A DNA stretch of 12,814 bases from an uncultured Chromatiaceae bacterium (GTDB lineage Bacteria; Pseudomonadota; Gammaproteobacteria; Enterobacterales; Alteromonadaceae), in contig CALJUX010000067.1 in assembly GCA_937978655.1 (NCBI GenBank), positions 1 through 12,814 of the forward strand, written 5' to 3'. The position numbers and the translations under genes were made by a program. The notes under the pieces are model-generated. The model was given only the letters and a program-made list of their open reading frames with translations. It did no database searches and was not told the origin of the DNA. Below are positions 1 to 6,313 of this stretch, piece after piece. Numbering within the stretch: the first letter of the stretch is position 1; each line of letters opens with the position of its first letter.

Positions 1-125
1 ATCAGGGATATCAGCCGGCAGGAAGCAGCTGGCAAGGCCAGCCGCTGCTGGAAGCCTGGGCGCATTTCCATCATCAGCCGCAGACCAGCAAAGCCGGACT
101 CGCCCCGCTTTATCCGCGCCGCTGA
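1..125 (+). CDS. C-terminal end of an upstream gene, possibly BatD-like
   Basis: An open frame enters from the left edge (first full codon at base 3) and stops at TGA 123-125, giving 40 visible residues. The tail is rich in Gln, Ala, Trp and His and ends in LAPLYPRR. The pattern of a Trp-Gln-Gly block, then a leucine/tryptophan helix, then a short L-PLYP end reminds me of the cytoplasmic tails of BatD-type aerotolerance proteins. I also recall ECF sigma/DUF3379 gene pairs lying just after bat operons in Shewanella. Both points are from memory and the identification is weak. The gap to the sigma factor start is 77 bases, so co-transcription is possible. No membrane segment or catalytic motif lies in the visible part. 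Confidence 0.5.
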   Translation, partial: QGYQPAGSSWQGQPLLEAWAHFHHQPQTSKAGLAPLYPRR

Positions 126-134
126 ATTTTTTTC

Positions 135-165
135 TGCAGGCCTGCACAAAAACGGCAGGCCTGCC
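135..165. repeat. Two tandem 12-bp palindromes sharing a 10-bp core
   Basis: TGCAGGCCTGCA (135-146) and GGCAGGCCTGCC (154-165) are each perfect palindromes and share the core GCAGGCCTGC. Because the core is self-complementary, the two copies can also pair with each other as a 10-bp stem with a 9-base loop. A run of seven T precedes the element on the plus strand, but no T run follows it on either strand, so it is not a standard intrinsic terminator. It lies in the only gap between the upstream gene and the sigma factor, so it may be a terminator without a U tract, an RNA-stabilising hairpin, or a paired operator. Confidence 0.5.
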
Positions 166-202
166 GGTCTATGCTGTGATGTCGCTTATTTGCGGAGTTC
201 GG

Positions 203-718
203 ATGAACAGCGCACAACAACGTTACGAAGCTCTGGTGCGGGCTTACACTGCCGATTTGTACCGCTATGCCTGGTGGTTGTGCCGCTCAGCTAGTATCGC
301 TGAGGATCTGGTGCAGGACACCTTTTTACGGGCCTGGAAAAGCCTGCCGCAGTTGCAGGAAGCCGGCGCCGCCAAGGCCTGGCTGCTGACCATTCTGCGC
401 CACGAGAATGCGCGGCGCTTTGAACGCAAACAACTGGATTATACCGAGGTCGAACAGGACAGCCTGGTCGATACCAGCAGCCCCTCACCGGAACATGCAG
501 TAGCGACGGACCGGCTGCATCGACTGCTGCTGAACCTGCCGCAAGATTACCGCGAACCGCTGGTGATGCAGCTGTTGTTCGGCATGACCGGCGACGAAAT
601 TGCCACAGTGCTCGGGCTTAATCTCAATACAGTTAACACCCGTCTGTTTCGCGGCCGCGCCCAGTTAAGGGCACAGCTGCAACCCGACTACCCTGACGGA
701 GTCTCTTTACATGGATAA
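203..718 (+). CDS. ECF-subfamily RNA polymerase sigma factor
   Basis: This is a 171-residue extracytoplasmic-function sigma factor, which would direct core RNA polymerase to a small set of promoters. Region 2 covers about residues 7-76, with the typical core-binding stretch AEDLVQDTFLRAWKSL (33-48). Region 4 covers about 104-157, with LPQDYREPLVMQ followed by a helix-turn-helix (GMTGDEIATVLGLNLNTVNTRLFRGR) that should read the -35 element. Regions 1 and 3 are absent, as usual for ECF factors. I chose ATG 203 because GGAG (194-197) sits five bases upstream; a GTG at 176 and ATG at 179 are in frame but lack a ribosome binding site. The stop codon overlaps the start of the next gene by 8 nt, the usual arrangement with a cognate anti-sigma factor. 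The inducing signal cannot be read from the sequence. Confidence 0.93.
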   Translation: MNSAQQRYEALVRAYTADLYRYAWWLCRSASIAEDLVQDTFLRAWKSLPQLQEAGAAKAWLLTILRHENARRFERKQLDYTEVEQDSLVDTSSPSPEHAVATDRLHRLLLNLPQDYREPLVMQLLFGMTGDEIATVLGLNLNTVNTRLFRGRAQLRAQLQPDYPDGVSLHG

Positions 719-1400
719 TCTCTCTTTGCGCCGGGCCCTGTATCAGGATCCGTCCCGTGTCAGTGCGCAACAACTCAGTGATGATCCGCAGCTGGCGCAA
801 CTGCAACAGGAGTTATTACAGCAGGACCAATGGTGCAAACAACTGCTCAACGTGGATGTCCCTGCCCAACTGGCCGATCGCATTCTGCTGCAACAACGTC
901 TGCAACCCGTGCGCTGGTATCGTCGGCCCTGGCCCTATGCCAGTGCTGCGGCGTTGCTGCTGTCGCTGTGGTTCTGGCAGGCACAACCGCCGGCACTCAG
1001 CGCGGATTTAGGTCAGCAGGCGCTTGGGCATGTCTACCACGAACTGGCCGCACTTGGCGCGACCACCCCACTGAATGCCGACAGCGTGCAGCCACTTTTC
1101 GCAGAGATCGGCGTCACCGCAGCGTTAACCATGCCCGTGGTATATGCACGCTTTTGCCATTTTGAGGGAGTGCGCGCATTACACCTGGTGCTGGAAATAG
1201 ACGGTCAGCCGCTGACATTATTTGTGTTGCCGGCACAACCCGGACTACCGGACACCAGTGCCAGCCAATTCGCCGATGCCCGTTTTTTTGGCAAGTCAGT
1301 CACCACCGCCCGCCACCATCTGGTGATGGTCGCTGAGCAGCCACAGCTGCTGGCACAAATCGGACCTGCGCTGCTTAAGTCACTAAAATTTAACATTTGA
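711..1400 (+). CDS. Membrane-anchored DUF3379-like protein, probable anti-sigma factor
   Basis: This is a 229-residue protein with a cytoplasmic N-terminal part (1-73) rich in Gln and Leu, a single membrane segment at about 74-90 (YASAAALLLSLWFW), and a periplasmic C-terminal domain of about 135 residues that is mostly beta-strand and hydrophobic. Length, topology and position after an ECF sigma gene match the uncharacterised DUF3379 family of marine gammaproteobacteria. I assign the family by memory of this layout, not by a search. By analogy the N-terminus would hold the sigma factor at the membrane and the C-terminal domain would sense an envelope signal. No HXXXCXXC zinc anti-sigma motif is visible. 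ATG 711 is preceded by GGAG (698-701, nine bases away) inside the sigma gene, and the 8-nt overlap implies translational coupling. Confidence 0.75.
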   Translation: MDNLSLRRALYQDPSRVSAQQLSDDPQLAQLQQELLQQDQWCKQLLNVDVPAQLADRILLQQRLQPVRWYRRPWPYASAAALLLSLWFWQAQPPALSADLGQQALGHVYHELAALGATTPLNADSVQPLFAEIGVTAALTMPVVYARFCHFEGVRALHLVLEIDGQPLTLFVLPAQPGLPDTSASQFADARFFGKSVTTARHHLVMVAEQPQLLAQIGPALLKSLKFNI

Positions 1401-1423
1401 CCGTCACTGGTAGCAGCCAGGCC

Positions 1424-1482
1424 GCAGTTCACGGAAAACTGCTGGTCCTTGGCGGTGACTATTGTTAGCATGACCGCGTCAT
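1424..1482. promoter_or_regulatory. putP leader with two dyads, candidate operator region
   Basis: The 160-base gap before putP holds two inverted repeats. GCAGTT (1424-1429) and AACTGC (1437-1442) have a 7-base spacer; ATGAC (1470-1474) and GTCAT (1478-1482) form the compact dyad ATGACCGCGTCAT. The first could be a weak terminator for the sigma/anti-sigma pair (no T run follows), the second a protein-binding site for putP control. I find no convincing -35/-10 pair here, so the promoter is unassigned. The arms are short and could be chance. Confidence 0.3.
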
Positions 1483-1560
1483 ACCGGCTGGTCTGCGCCC
1501 TGCACCGCACCCATACCAGCCCCGGCACCATAACAAAAACCAACAGGTCGAGGAATCTTC

Positions 1561-3051
1561 GTGGAAACAGGCACAATTCTGGCGCTTGCGATTTATTTCG
1601 TCGCAATGCTGGCCATCGGACTTTATGCTTACCGGCAGTCCAGCAGCAATTTATCTGAATATATGTTAGGCGGCCGCAAGCTCGGGCCTGGCATCACCGC
1701 GTTGTCGGCGGGCGCGTCCGATATGAGCGGCTGGTTATTAATGGGATTACCCGGCGCGTTGTACGCGGCCGGCATTTCGCAGATCTGGCTGGCGGTTGGC
1801 CTGATCCTCGGCGCCTGGGCCAACTACCTGTTTTTGGCACCACGCTTTCGGATTTACACTGAAATTGCCAATGATTCCATCACGTTACCGGACTATTTTG
1901 AACATCGTTTCGCCGACCGTACCCGCATGCTGCGGCTTATCTCTGCCGTCGTGATCGTGGTATTTTTTACGTTATACACCGCATCAGGCGTCGTGGCTGG
2001 CGGCAAGCTGTTTGAAAGCGTATTCCAGCTCGACTATTTCTACGGTCTGGCGCTGACAGTGTCAGTGGTGATTGCCTATACCCTGCTTGGTGGCTTTCTG
2101 GCCGTCAGTATGACCGATTTTGTGCAGGGCATTATTATGTTTCTGGCCTTGGTGATGGTGCCGCTGGTGGCTTTAAATGTCGTCGGCGACCTCGATACCG
2201 CTTTTAGTATTGTTGAATCCCTGAATCCTAATCATCTGGATTTGTTCACCGGCACCAGTGTGCTTGGCATCATCTCGCTGCTGGCATGGGGTCTGGGATA
2301 TTTTGGTCAGCCGCATATTATCGTGCGTTTTATGGCGATCCGCTCCGTGAAAGATTTCCCGGTCGCGCGGCGTGTCGGCATGTCCTGGATGATTATTTCG
2401 CTGGGAGGCGCTGTCGCCACCGGTTTTATCGGTATCGCCTATGTGCATCAGACCAAACAACCCCTGGCCGATCCTGAAACTATTTTTATCATGTTGTCAC
2501 AAGTGCTGTTCCACCCCTTTATCACCGGGTTCCTGCTGGCCGCACTGCTGGCTGCGGTGATGAGCACGATTTCCAGTCAGTTGCTGGTCACGTCCAGCGC
2601 CCTGACCCAGGATTTTTATAAGACCTTTCTGAACCAGCAGGCGTCAGATAAAACGCAAGTGCTGGTCGGAAGACTGTCAGTTTTGCTGGTCGCAGTCGTT
2701 GCCGTCTGGATTGCGCTTGATCGCAGCAGTTCAATTCTGGATTTGGTCGGCAATGCCTGGGCAGGCTTTGGCGCCGCTTTTGGCCCGGTGATCCTGATCA
2801 GTCTCTACTGGCGGCGGATGACAATGGCCGGCGCACTGGCGGGGATGGTTGTCGGCGCGTTGACGGTGCTGTTCTGGGTGTTCACGCCCCTGCAGATTAA
2901 CGGACAACAACTGAATGATTTCCTCTACTCCATGGTGCCGGGCGTTGTGTTTGCCACCCTCGCTATTGTGCTGGTCAGTCTACTGACCAAAGCGCCGGGC
3001 GCCATCGTTGACCAACATTTCAACCAGCTTGAAACCGAGCTGAACCGCTGA
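1561..3051 (+). CDS. putP: Sodium/proline symporter PutP
   Basis: This inner-membrane sodium:solute symporter (SSS family, LeuT fold, about 13 membrane helices) imports L-proline with Na+. The 496 residues align well by eye with E. coli PutP (502 aa). Conserved blocks are LGGRKLGPGITALSAGASDMSGWLLMGLPGA (36-66), containing the helix-II Asp54, Ser56 and Gly57 that correspond to E. coli D55/S57/G58; WGLGYFGQPHI (243-253); and AAVMSTISSQLL (331-342), whose Ser335/Thr336 match the E. coli Na+ ligands S340/T341. The Cys that follows in E. coli is Ser here. The start is GTG 1561, backed by GAGGAA (1550-1555) five bases upstream. No proline dehydrogenase gene putA is next to it. The protein carries its own hairpin terminator, so it seems to be a single-gene unit. 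Confidence 0.96.
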   Translation: METGTILALAIYFVAMLAIGLYAYRQSSSNLSEYMLGGRKLGPGITALSAGASDMSGWLLMGLPGALYAAGISQIWLAVGLILGAWANYLFLAPRFRIYTEIANDSITLPDYFEHRFADRTRMLRLISAVVIVVFFTLYTASGVVAGGKLFESVFQLDYFYGLALTVSVVIAYTLLGGFLAVSMTDFVQGIIMFLALVMVPLVALNVVGDLDTAFSIVESLNPNHLDLFTGTSVLGIISLLAWGLGYFGQPHIIVRFMAIRSVKDFPVARRVGMSWMIISLGGAVATGFIGIAYVHQTKQPLADPETIFIMLSQVLFHPFITGFLLAALLAAVMSTISSQLLVTSSALTQDFYKTFLNQQASDKTQVLVGRLSVLLVAVVAVWIALDRSSSILDLVGNAWAGFGAAFGPVILISLYWRRMTMAGALAGMVVGALTVLFWVFTPLQINGQQLNDFLYSMVPGVVFATLAIVLVSLLTKAPGAIVDQHFNQLETELNR

Positions 3052-3057
3052 AACCTC

Positions 3058-3086
3058 AGCAGCTCAGCCGCACTGGCTGAGCTGCT
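3058..3086 (+). terminator. Strong 12-bp hairpin after putP
   Basis: AGCAGCTCAGCC (3058-3069) pairs perfectly with GGCTGAGCTGCT (3075-3086) around a 5-base loop, seven bases after the putP stop. No T run follows (ATCCTGTTG), so termination may be partial or Rho-assisted, or the stem may protect the 3' end of the mRNA. Confidence 0.65.
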
Positions 3087-3092
3087 ATCCTG

Positions 3093-3119
3093 TTGACGAA
3101 AACCAACAAATTTTATTAG
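3093..3119 (+). promoter_or_regulatory. Candidate sigma-70 promoter for the EAL-HDOD gene
   Basis: TTGACG (3093-3098) is five-sixths of the -35 consensus. The best -10 downstream is TATTAG (3114-3119) with a short 15-base spacer, lying in an A/T-rich stretch. Its position just after the putP hairpin and about 60 bases ahead of the start codon is sensible, but the spacer is suboptimal. Confidence 0.35.
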
Positions 3120-3180
3120 CCAGCCATTGTTGTTCTTTGCTACATTGCAAATGAAGCTAATGCTGAGGACCCAAGCTGTT

Positions 3181-4404
3181 ATGTATTTCTACGCTGCCCG
3201 CCAACCGATCCTTGACCGGGAAAAAAATCTGTATGCTTACGAATTGTTATTCCGGGACGGGCTGGCAAATGTTTTTCCGGATATAGACGGAGATGAGGCG
3301 ACATCAAAAATGATCGCTGGCAGCCAGTTTAATTTTGGCCTCGATGATTTTCTCGGTGACAAGCCCGGATTTATCAATTTCACCCTCGATACCCTGCTCA
3401 AGAAATTTCCCAGCATGTTGCCCAAAGAACAGGTGGTTGTGGAAATCCTGGAGACTGTGCAACCTGGGAAACGACTGCTGGCCGAAGTGCAGCAGCTCAA
3501 AGAAGAAGGTTATGTCATCGCGCTGGATGACTATATCCATCAACCGGTCTGGCGGCATTTTTATCCGTTCATCGACATTATCAAAGTCGACTTTCGCAGC
3601 ACTGATGCCGCAACCATCGATCAAATCCTGCTGGCAGTCGCGCCATTTCCGCATATCAAACTGCTGGCCGAAAAAGTCGAAACCAATGCCGAGTTTCAAA
3701 ACGCACTGAACATGGGGTTCAGTTATTTTCAGGGCTATTTTTTCTCAAAGCCGGAAATGCTGCAAAGCAAGGCGTTGTCGCCGGCACAGATGACGCTGGC
3801 CGAGTTATTGTACGAAACATCCAAGTCTGAAATGGATCTTGGACAAATCACTACCATTTTTGAACGTGACGTAAATTTATCATATAAATTATTACGTTAT
3901 AGCAACAGCGCGGTGTTTAAACGGCGCTCAGAGATCGAAACCATCAAGCAGGCACTAGTGGTACTGGGCCAAGTCGAACTGAAAAAGTTTCTGTCAGTGC
4001 TGTTTACCGCACAAGTCTCCAGTGAAAAACCGGCTGAACTGATGCGTCTGGCGATGACCCGGGCTAAATTTGCTGAAGGCATTGCCACTTTGCACCGCCA
4101 GACGGATACCGCCAAAGCCTTCCTGACCGGCATGATGTCATTGATGGACGCAATTCTCGATGAGCCAATGTCCTCGGTGATGGCAAAGCTGCCTTTGTCC
4201 AAAGACATCAAAGACGCACTGATGGGTGAGCCAGGTTTGTTAAGCGAGTATCTGGCATTGGTAAAATGTTATGAACGCGCCGAGTGGCAGGAGTCCAATA
4301 CCGCCATCGCCAAACTGAAACTGGAACCTAAAGTGTTACCAGACAAGTACCATGAAGCTGTGCAATGGGCAAACGAACAAATGCGCGCTCTTGGCGACAA
4401 CTAA
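3181..4404 (+). CDS. EAL-HDOD (YuxH/CdgJ-type) signalling protein with degenerate EAL domain
   Basis: This is a 407-residue cytoplasmic protein with an EAL-type c-di-GMP phosphodiesterase fold (about 1-200) followed by an HDOD domain (about 203-400). ARQPILDREKNLYAYELLFRDG at the N-terminus is the hallmark of this family. Many EAL ligands survive: the ExLxR block as E21-LLF-R25, Asn66 in FINF, Glu88 in VEILE, Asp116-Asp117, Lys135 in IKVD, Glu164 and Gln184. However, the DDFG-TG loop 6 is replaced by DDYIHQ and the EGVE block reads EKVE, so catalysis is doubtful and a binding or scaffold role is likely. HDOD proteins of this kind often act in motility, biofilm or chemosensory control. I chose ATG 3181 because family members begin just before the ARQPI block; a GAGG lies 12 bases upstream. 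An in-frame TTG at 3127 could add 18 residues. Confidence 0.9.
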   Translation: MYFYAARQPILDREKNLYAYELLFRDGLANVFPDIDGDEATSKMIAGSQFNFGLDDFLGDKPGFINFTLDTLLKKFPSMLPKEQVVVEILETVQPGKRLLAEVQQLKEEGYVIALDDYIHQPVWRHFYPFIDIIKVDFRSTDAATIDQILLAVAPFPHIKLLAEKVETNAEFQNALNMGFSYFQGYFFSKPEMLQSKALSPAQMTLAELLYETSKSEMDLGQITTIFERDVNLSYKLLRYSNSAVFKRRSEIETIKQALVVLGQVELKKFLSVLFTAQVSSEKPAELMRLAMTRAKFAEGIATLHRQTDTAKAFLTGMMSLMDAILDEPMSSVMAKLPLSKDIKDALMGEPGLLSEYLALVKCYERAEWQESNTAIAKLKLEPKVLPDKYHEAVQWANEQMRALGDN

Positions 4405-4428
4405 GCGCAATATCGGCCACAGACCATG

Positions 4429-4452
4429 CGCCGCGACACAGGGTTCGCGGCG
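4429..4452. terminator. GC-rich hairpin 1 between convergent genes
   Basis: CGCCGCGA (4429-4436) pairs with TCGCGGCG (4445-4452) around an 8-base loop, 25 bases after the EAL-HDOD stop. There is no T run on either strand. It probably ends transcription from one or both of the convergent genes. Confidence 0.45.
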
Positions 4453-4456
4453 TCTG

Positions 4457-4492
4457 CACTGAACTGGCAGCCCCCCGACAGCCAGCTCAGTG
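4457..4492. terminator. Hairpin 2 between convergent genes
   Basis: CACTGAACTGGC (4457-4468) pairs with GCCAGCTCAGTG (4481-4492), 11 of 12 positions, around a C-rich 12-base loop. It lies 18 bases beyond the stop of the minus-strand ComEA-like gene, and with the neighbouring stem fills the 106-base convergent gap. No T tract is present. Confidence 0.45.
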
Positions 4493-4510
4493 CCAGTACA
4501 CAACCTGGCC

Positions 4511-4831
4511 TTAACCGAAGCTGACGTAGGTTGCGATACGGTCTGCCATCTTCTCGCCAATGCCTTTGACTTCCATCAGCTGCTTTTTATCTTTGATCGG
4601 ACCATGCTGTTTGATGTATTCGAGAATAGCCAAAGCCTTTTTGGCGCCGATCCCCGGGATCGCTTCGAGTTGCTGTTGATCCGCCTTATTCAGCGCCAAT
4701 TTTGCCGGCACCGTCGCCGAGACCTCCCTGCTGTTGTTGGCAGGCGGATTATTCAGCGCCGCACTGGCCATTTGTGTTCCCATACAACCGAGCGTTGCGC
4801 ACAGCGCAAACCACAGTGATTTCATGTTCAT
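4511..4831 (-). CDS. Secreted helix-hairpin-helix protein, ComEA-like
   Basis: A 106-residue protein with a signal peptide (about 1-24, hydrophobic core FALCATLGC, cleavage near ASA-A), a short Pro/Asn-rich linker, and a ComEA-type tandem helix-hairpin-helix domain at 45-104. The two hairpins are IPGIGAKKA (58-66) and VKGIGEKMA (88-96), which bind DNA backbone without sequence preference in the family. In competent bacteria ComEA pulls incoming DNA through the periplasm. Small periplasmic proteins of this type are widespread in gammaproteobacteria and many have no proven role in uptake, so the name marks fold only. ATG 4831 is supported by AAGGAA six bases upstream; a second ATG two codons later is possible. 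The gene stands alone with its own promoter and an unusual leader hairpin. Confidence 0.88.
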   Translation of the reverse strand: MNMKSLWFALCATLGCMGTQMASAALNNPPANNSREVSATVPAKLALNKADQQQLEAIPGIGAKKALAILEYIKQHGPIKDKKQLMEVKGIGEKMADRIATYVSFG

Positions 4832-4860
4832 CAGTCTTTCCTTGCAATTGAGAGCATGTT

Positions 4861-4907
4861 AAAAAGTGCCGGCCTAAGTTGCGGCCGGCCTGGCGTCCCC
4901 GGCACTT
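4861..4907 (-). terminator. Intrinsic-terminator-like hairpin in the leader of the ComEA-like gene
   Basis: Read on the minus strand, two alternative stems share one 3' arm that runs into TTTTT (4865-4861). The inner stem is GCCGGCC (4889-4883) with GGCCGGC (4874-4868), loop 8 bases. The outer stem is AAGTGCCGG (4907-4899) with CCGGCACTT (4872-4864). Both look like Rho-independent terminators. The element lies only about 30 bases ahead of the start codon at 4831 and downstream of a good promoter, so it is in the mRNA leader. On the plus strand no T run follows. Confidence 0.65.
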
Positions 4908-4944
4908 GTTGTGGTGAGTGCGGGTCTAATCACCTTAGTTTTAA

Positions 4945-4973
4945 ATTACATTTTTGCAACTTTTTAGCATCAA
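4945..4973 (-). promoter_or_regulatory. Sigma-70 promoter for the ComEA-like gene
   Basis: On the minus strand, TTGATG (4973-4968) and TGTAAT (4950-4945) are separated by exactly 17 bases, with an A-rich spacer. The -10 box differs from consensus at one position, the -35 box at two. Transcription would start near 4938, giving a leader of about 107 bases before ATG 4831. Confidence 0.6.
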
Positions 4974-5050
4974 TTTTGAATAAAACAATTCAGCTAAAGT
5001 TAAGCTGTGCATTGTCAGTATCGAAGTGACTATCTGTCGGAGGATTTAAT

Positions 5051-5551
5051 ATGCGTTATCTGCTGTTGTTATTGCCCCTGCTAACTGCCTGTTCAAGCCA
5101 TTACGGCAAAAAACAATATGTGATGGCCACCGTCAGCAAATCTGAACCTGTTTACAAAACGATAGAGATCCACAAACCCAAACGGGTGTGCGAAGAGCGC
5201 CAGGTCGTGAAACGTGAAAGTGACTCGGCCACCCCCACTATCGTCGGCGCTATCATCGGCGGTGCGCTTGGCAACGCCATTGGACACAACAGCTCCAACA
5301 AAAAAGTCGGCATGGCCGCAGGTGCTGTGCTCGGCGGCTCTATTGGTCATGATGTTGGCAAACAAAATGGCACCGATGTGGTGCATCACGAAACGGTTTG
5401 TTATCAGGCCGGTACTGAAGTCGAATACCAGAGTGTTGTCGACGGATACCGGGTCACTTACCAGCTGAACGGCCGGGAATACACGACCCTGCTTGACCGT
5501 GATCCGGGCCCGCAAATGCCAGTCGTGGTGGAACCCGCCCGAAACCAATAA
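5051..5551 (+). CDS. Lipoprotein with glycine-zipper 2TM domain
   Basis: A 166-residue envelope protein. It starts with a lipoprotein signal peptide (1-13) ending in the lipobox LTAC, so Cys14 should be acylated. Residues 64-103 form a glycine zipper (VGAIIGGALGNAIGH, then AGAVLGGSIGHDVG), the signature of the 17-kDa surface antigen / glycine-zipper 2TM family. The C-terminal part (VVDGYRVTYQLNGREYTTLLDRDPGP) is the conserved beta tail typical of the Alteromonadales members. Cys47 and Cys117 flank the zipper and could form a disulfide. The role of the family is not settled; outer-membrane integrity is a common suggestion. ATG 5051 follows an excellent GGAGGA (5039-5044) by six bases. A hairpin follows the stop, so it is probably not one transcript with the two-component genes. 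Confidence 0.88.
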   Translation: MRYLLLLLPLLTACSSHYGKKQYVMATVSKSEPVYKTIEIHKPKRVCEERQVVKRESDSATPTIVGAIIGGALGNAIGHNSSNKKVGMAAGAVLGGSIGHDVGKQNGTDVVHHETVCYQAGTEVEYQSVVDGYRVTYQLNGREYTTLLDRDPGPQMPVVVEPARNQ

Positions 5552-5559
5552 GTGTCAAA

Positions 5560-5578
5560 GCCGGGCTTCCCGCCCGGC
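5560..5578 (+). terminator. Hairpin between the glycine-zipper gene and the response regulator
   Basis: GCCGGGC (5560-5566) pairs perfectly with GCCCGGC (5572-5578) around TTCCC, eight bases after the stop codon. The downstream sequence GTTCGCTGCTTT is only partly T-rich, so read-through into the two-component operon is possible. Confidence 0.6.
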
Positions 5579-5632
5579 GTTCGCTGCTTTACACTGCCTC
5601 AATTATCGCTTGACCTCAGAGAAGGAAATGCC

Positions 5633-6313
5633 ATGCGCGTGCTGGTCGTTGAAGATGAAACCCTGTTGGCTGAACAAATTAAAAACCACCTGATGGCCCA
5701 GCAATTTTCTGTGGATTTGTCGCATGACGGGTCCGATGGTTTTTTTAAAATTAGCGAATATCCCTATGATTTAGCCGTTGTCGATATCGGCCTGCCAAAG
5801 CTCGATGGTTTGTCGCTGATCCGCAAAGCGCGCCAGCAGGAAATCAAAACACCGGTGATTGTCCTGACAGCCCGTGGCAGCTGGCAGGAAAAAGTCCAGG
5901 GACTTGATGCCGGCGCCGACGACTATCTGACCAAACCTTTTCATATGGAAGAACTGCTGGCGCGTTGCAACGCGTTGATCCGCCGGGCTGCCGGTCAGCC
6001 TGATCCAACCCTCAGCGCCGGCCCAATCAGTCTTAACAGTCGCACGCAGCAAGTCTGGTGTCATGGCGAAGAAGTCACGCTGACCGCTTATGAATACAAA
6101 GTGCTGGAATATTTCATGCACAACCCAACCAAAGTGATCTCCAAAACTGAACTGACCGAACATATCTACGATCAGGATTTTGACCTCGACAGTAACGTCA
6201 TTGAAGTGTTTGTGTTGCGCCTGCGGAAGAAACTCGACCCGGACGGCGACCTGAAGCCGATCGAAACGCTGCGCGGTCGTGGTTATCGGTTTAACCTGGC
6301 GGTTGGTGCATGA
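5633..6313 (+). CDS. phoP: OmpR-family response regulator, PhoP-like
   Basis: A 226-residue transcription factor with an N-terminal receiver domain (1-120) and a C-terminal winged helix (about 127-222). The receiver has the acidic pair Glu7-Asp8, phospho-acceptor Asp51 in VVDIGLPKLDGLSLI, Thr79 and Lys101. The stretch LTARGSWQEKVQGLDAGADDYLTKPFHMEELLAR is very close to E. coli PhoP, including the SWQ-KV motif that sets PhoP/QseB types apart. The DNA-binding part shows NVIEVFVLRLRKKL and ETLRGRGYRF. ATG 5633 follows AAGGAA (5622-5627) by five bases and gives the usual family length; an in-frame GTG at 5552 would add 27 residues not seen in the family. The stop overlaps the kinase start by 4 nt. 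No PhoP box (paired GTTTA) was seen upstream. The exact orthology (PhoP versus another PhoP-like regulator) is inferred. Confidence 0.93.
   Translation: MRVLVVEDETLLAEQIKNHLMAQQFSVDLSHDGSDGFFKISEYPYDLAVVDIGLPKLDGLSLIRKARQQEIKTPVIVLTARGSWQEKVQGLDAGADDYLTKPFHMEELLARCNALIRRAAGQPDPTLSAGPISLNSRTQQVWCHGEEVTLTAYEYKVLEYFMHNPTKVISKTELTEHIYDQDFDLDSNVIEVFVLRLRKKLDPDGDLKPIETLRGRGYRFNLAVGA

Noticed and set aside
1433..1464. GGAAAACT ... GGTGA as an ECF-type promoter for putP
   Set aside because: Only loosely like the RpoE-type consensus, and the specificity of this sigma factor is unknown.
4490..4819. Plus-strand 109-codon open frame antisense to the ComEA-like gene
   Set aside because: The minus-strand frame has a signal peptide, ribosome binding site, promoter and recognised domain; this one has none.
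4831..4857. Eight-codon ATG frame whose TGA overlaps the ComEA-like start (minus strand)
   Set aside because: No ribosome binding site; short enough to be chance.
4875..4933. GTG-started 19-codon leader peptide with three threonine codons in a row, ahead of the ComEA-like gene (minus strand)
   Set aside because: The GTG would be within a few bases of the predicted transcription start, with no ribosome binding site, and there is no reason for threonine control of this gene.
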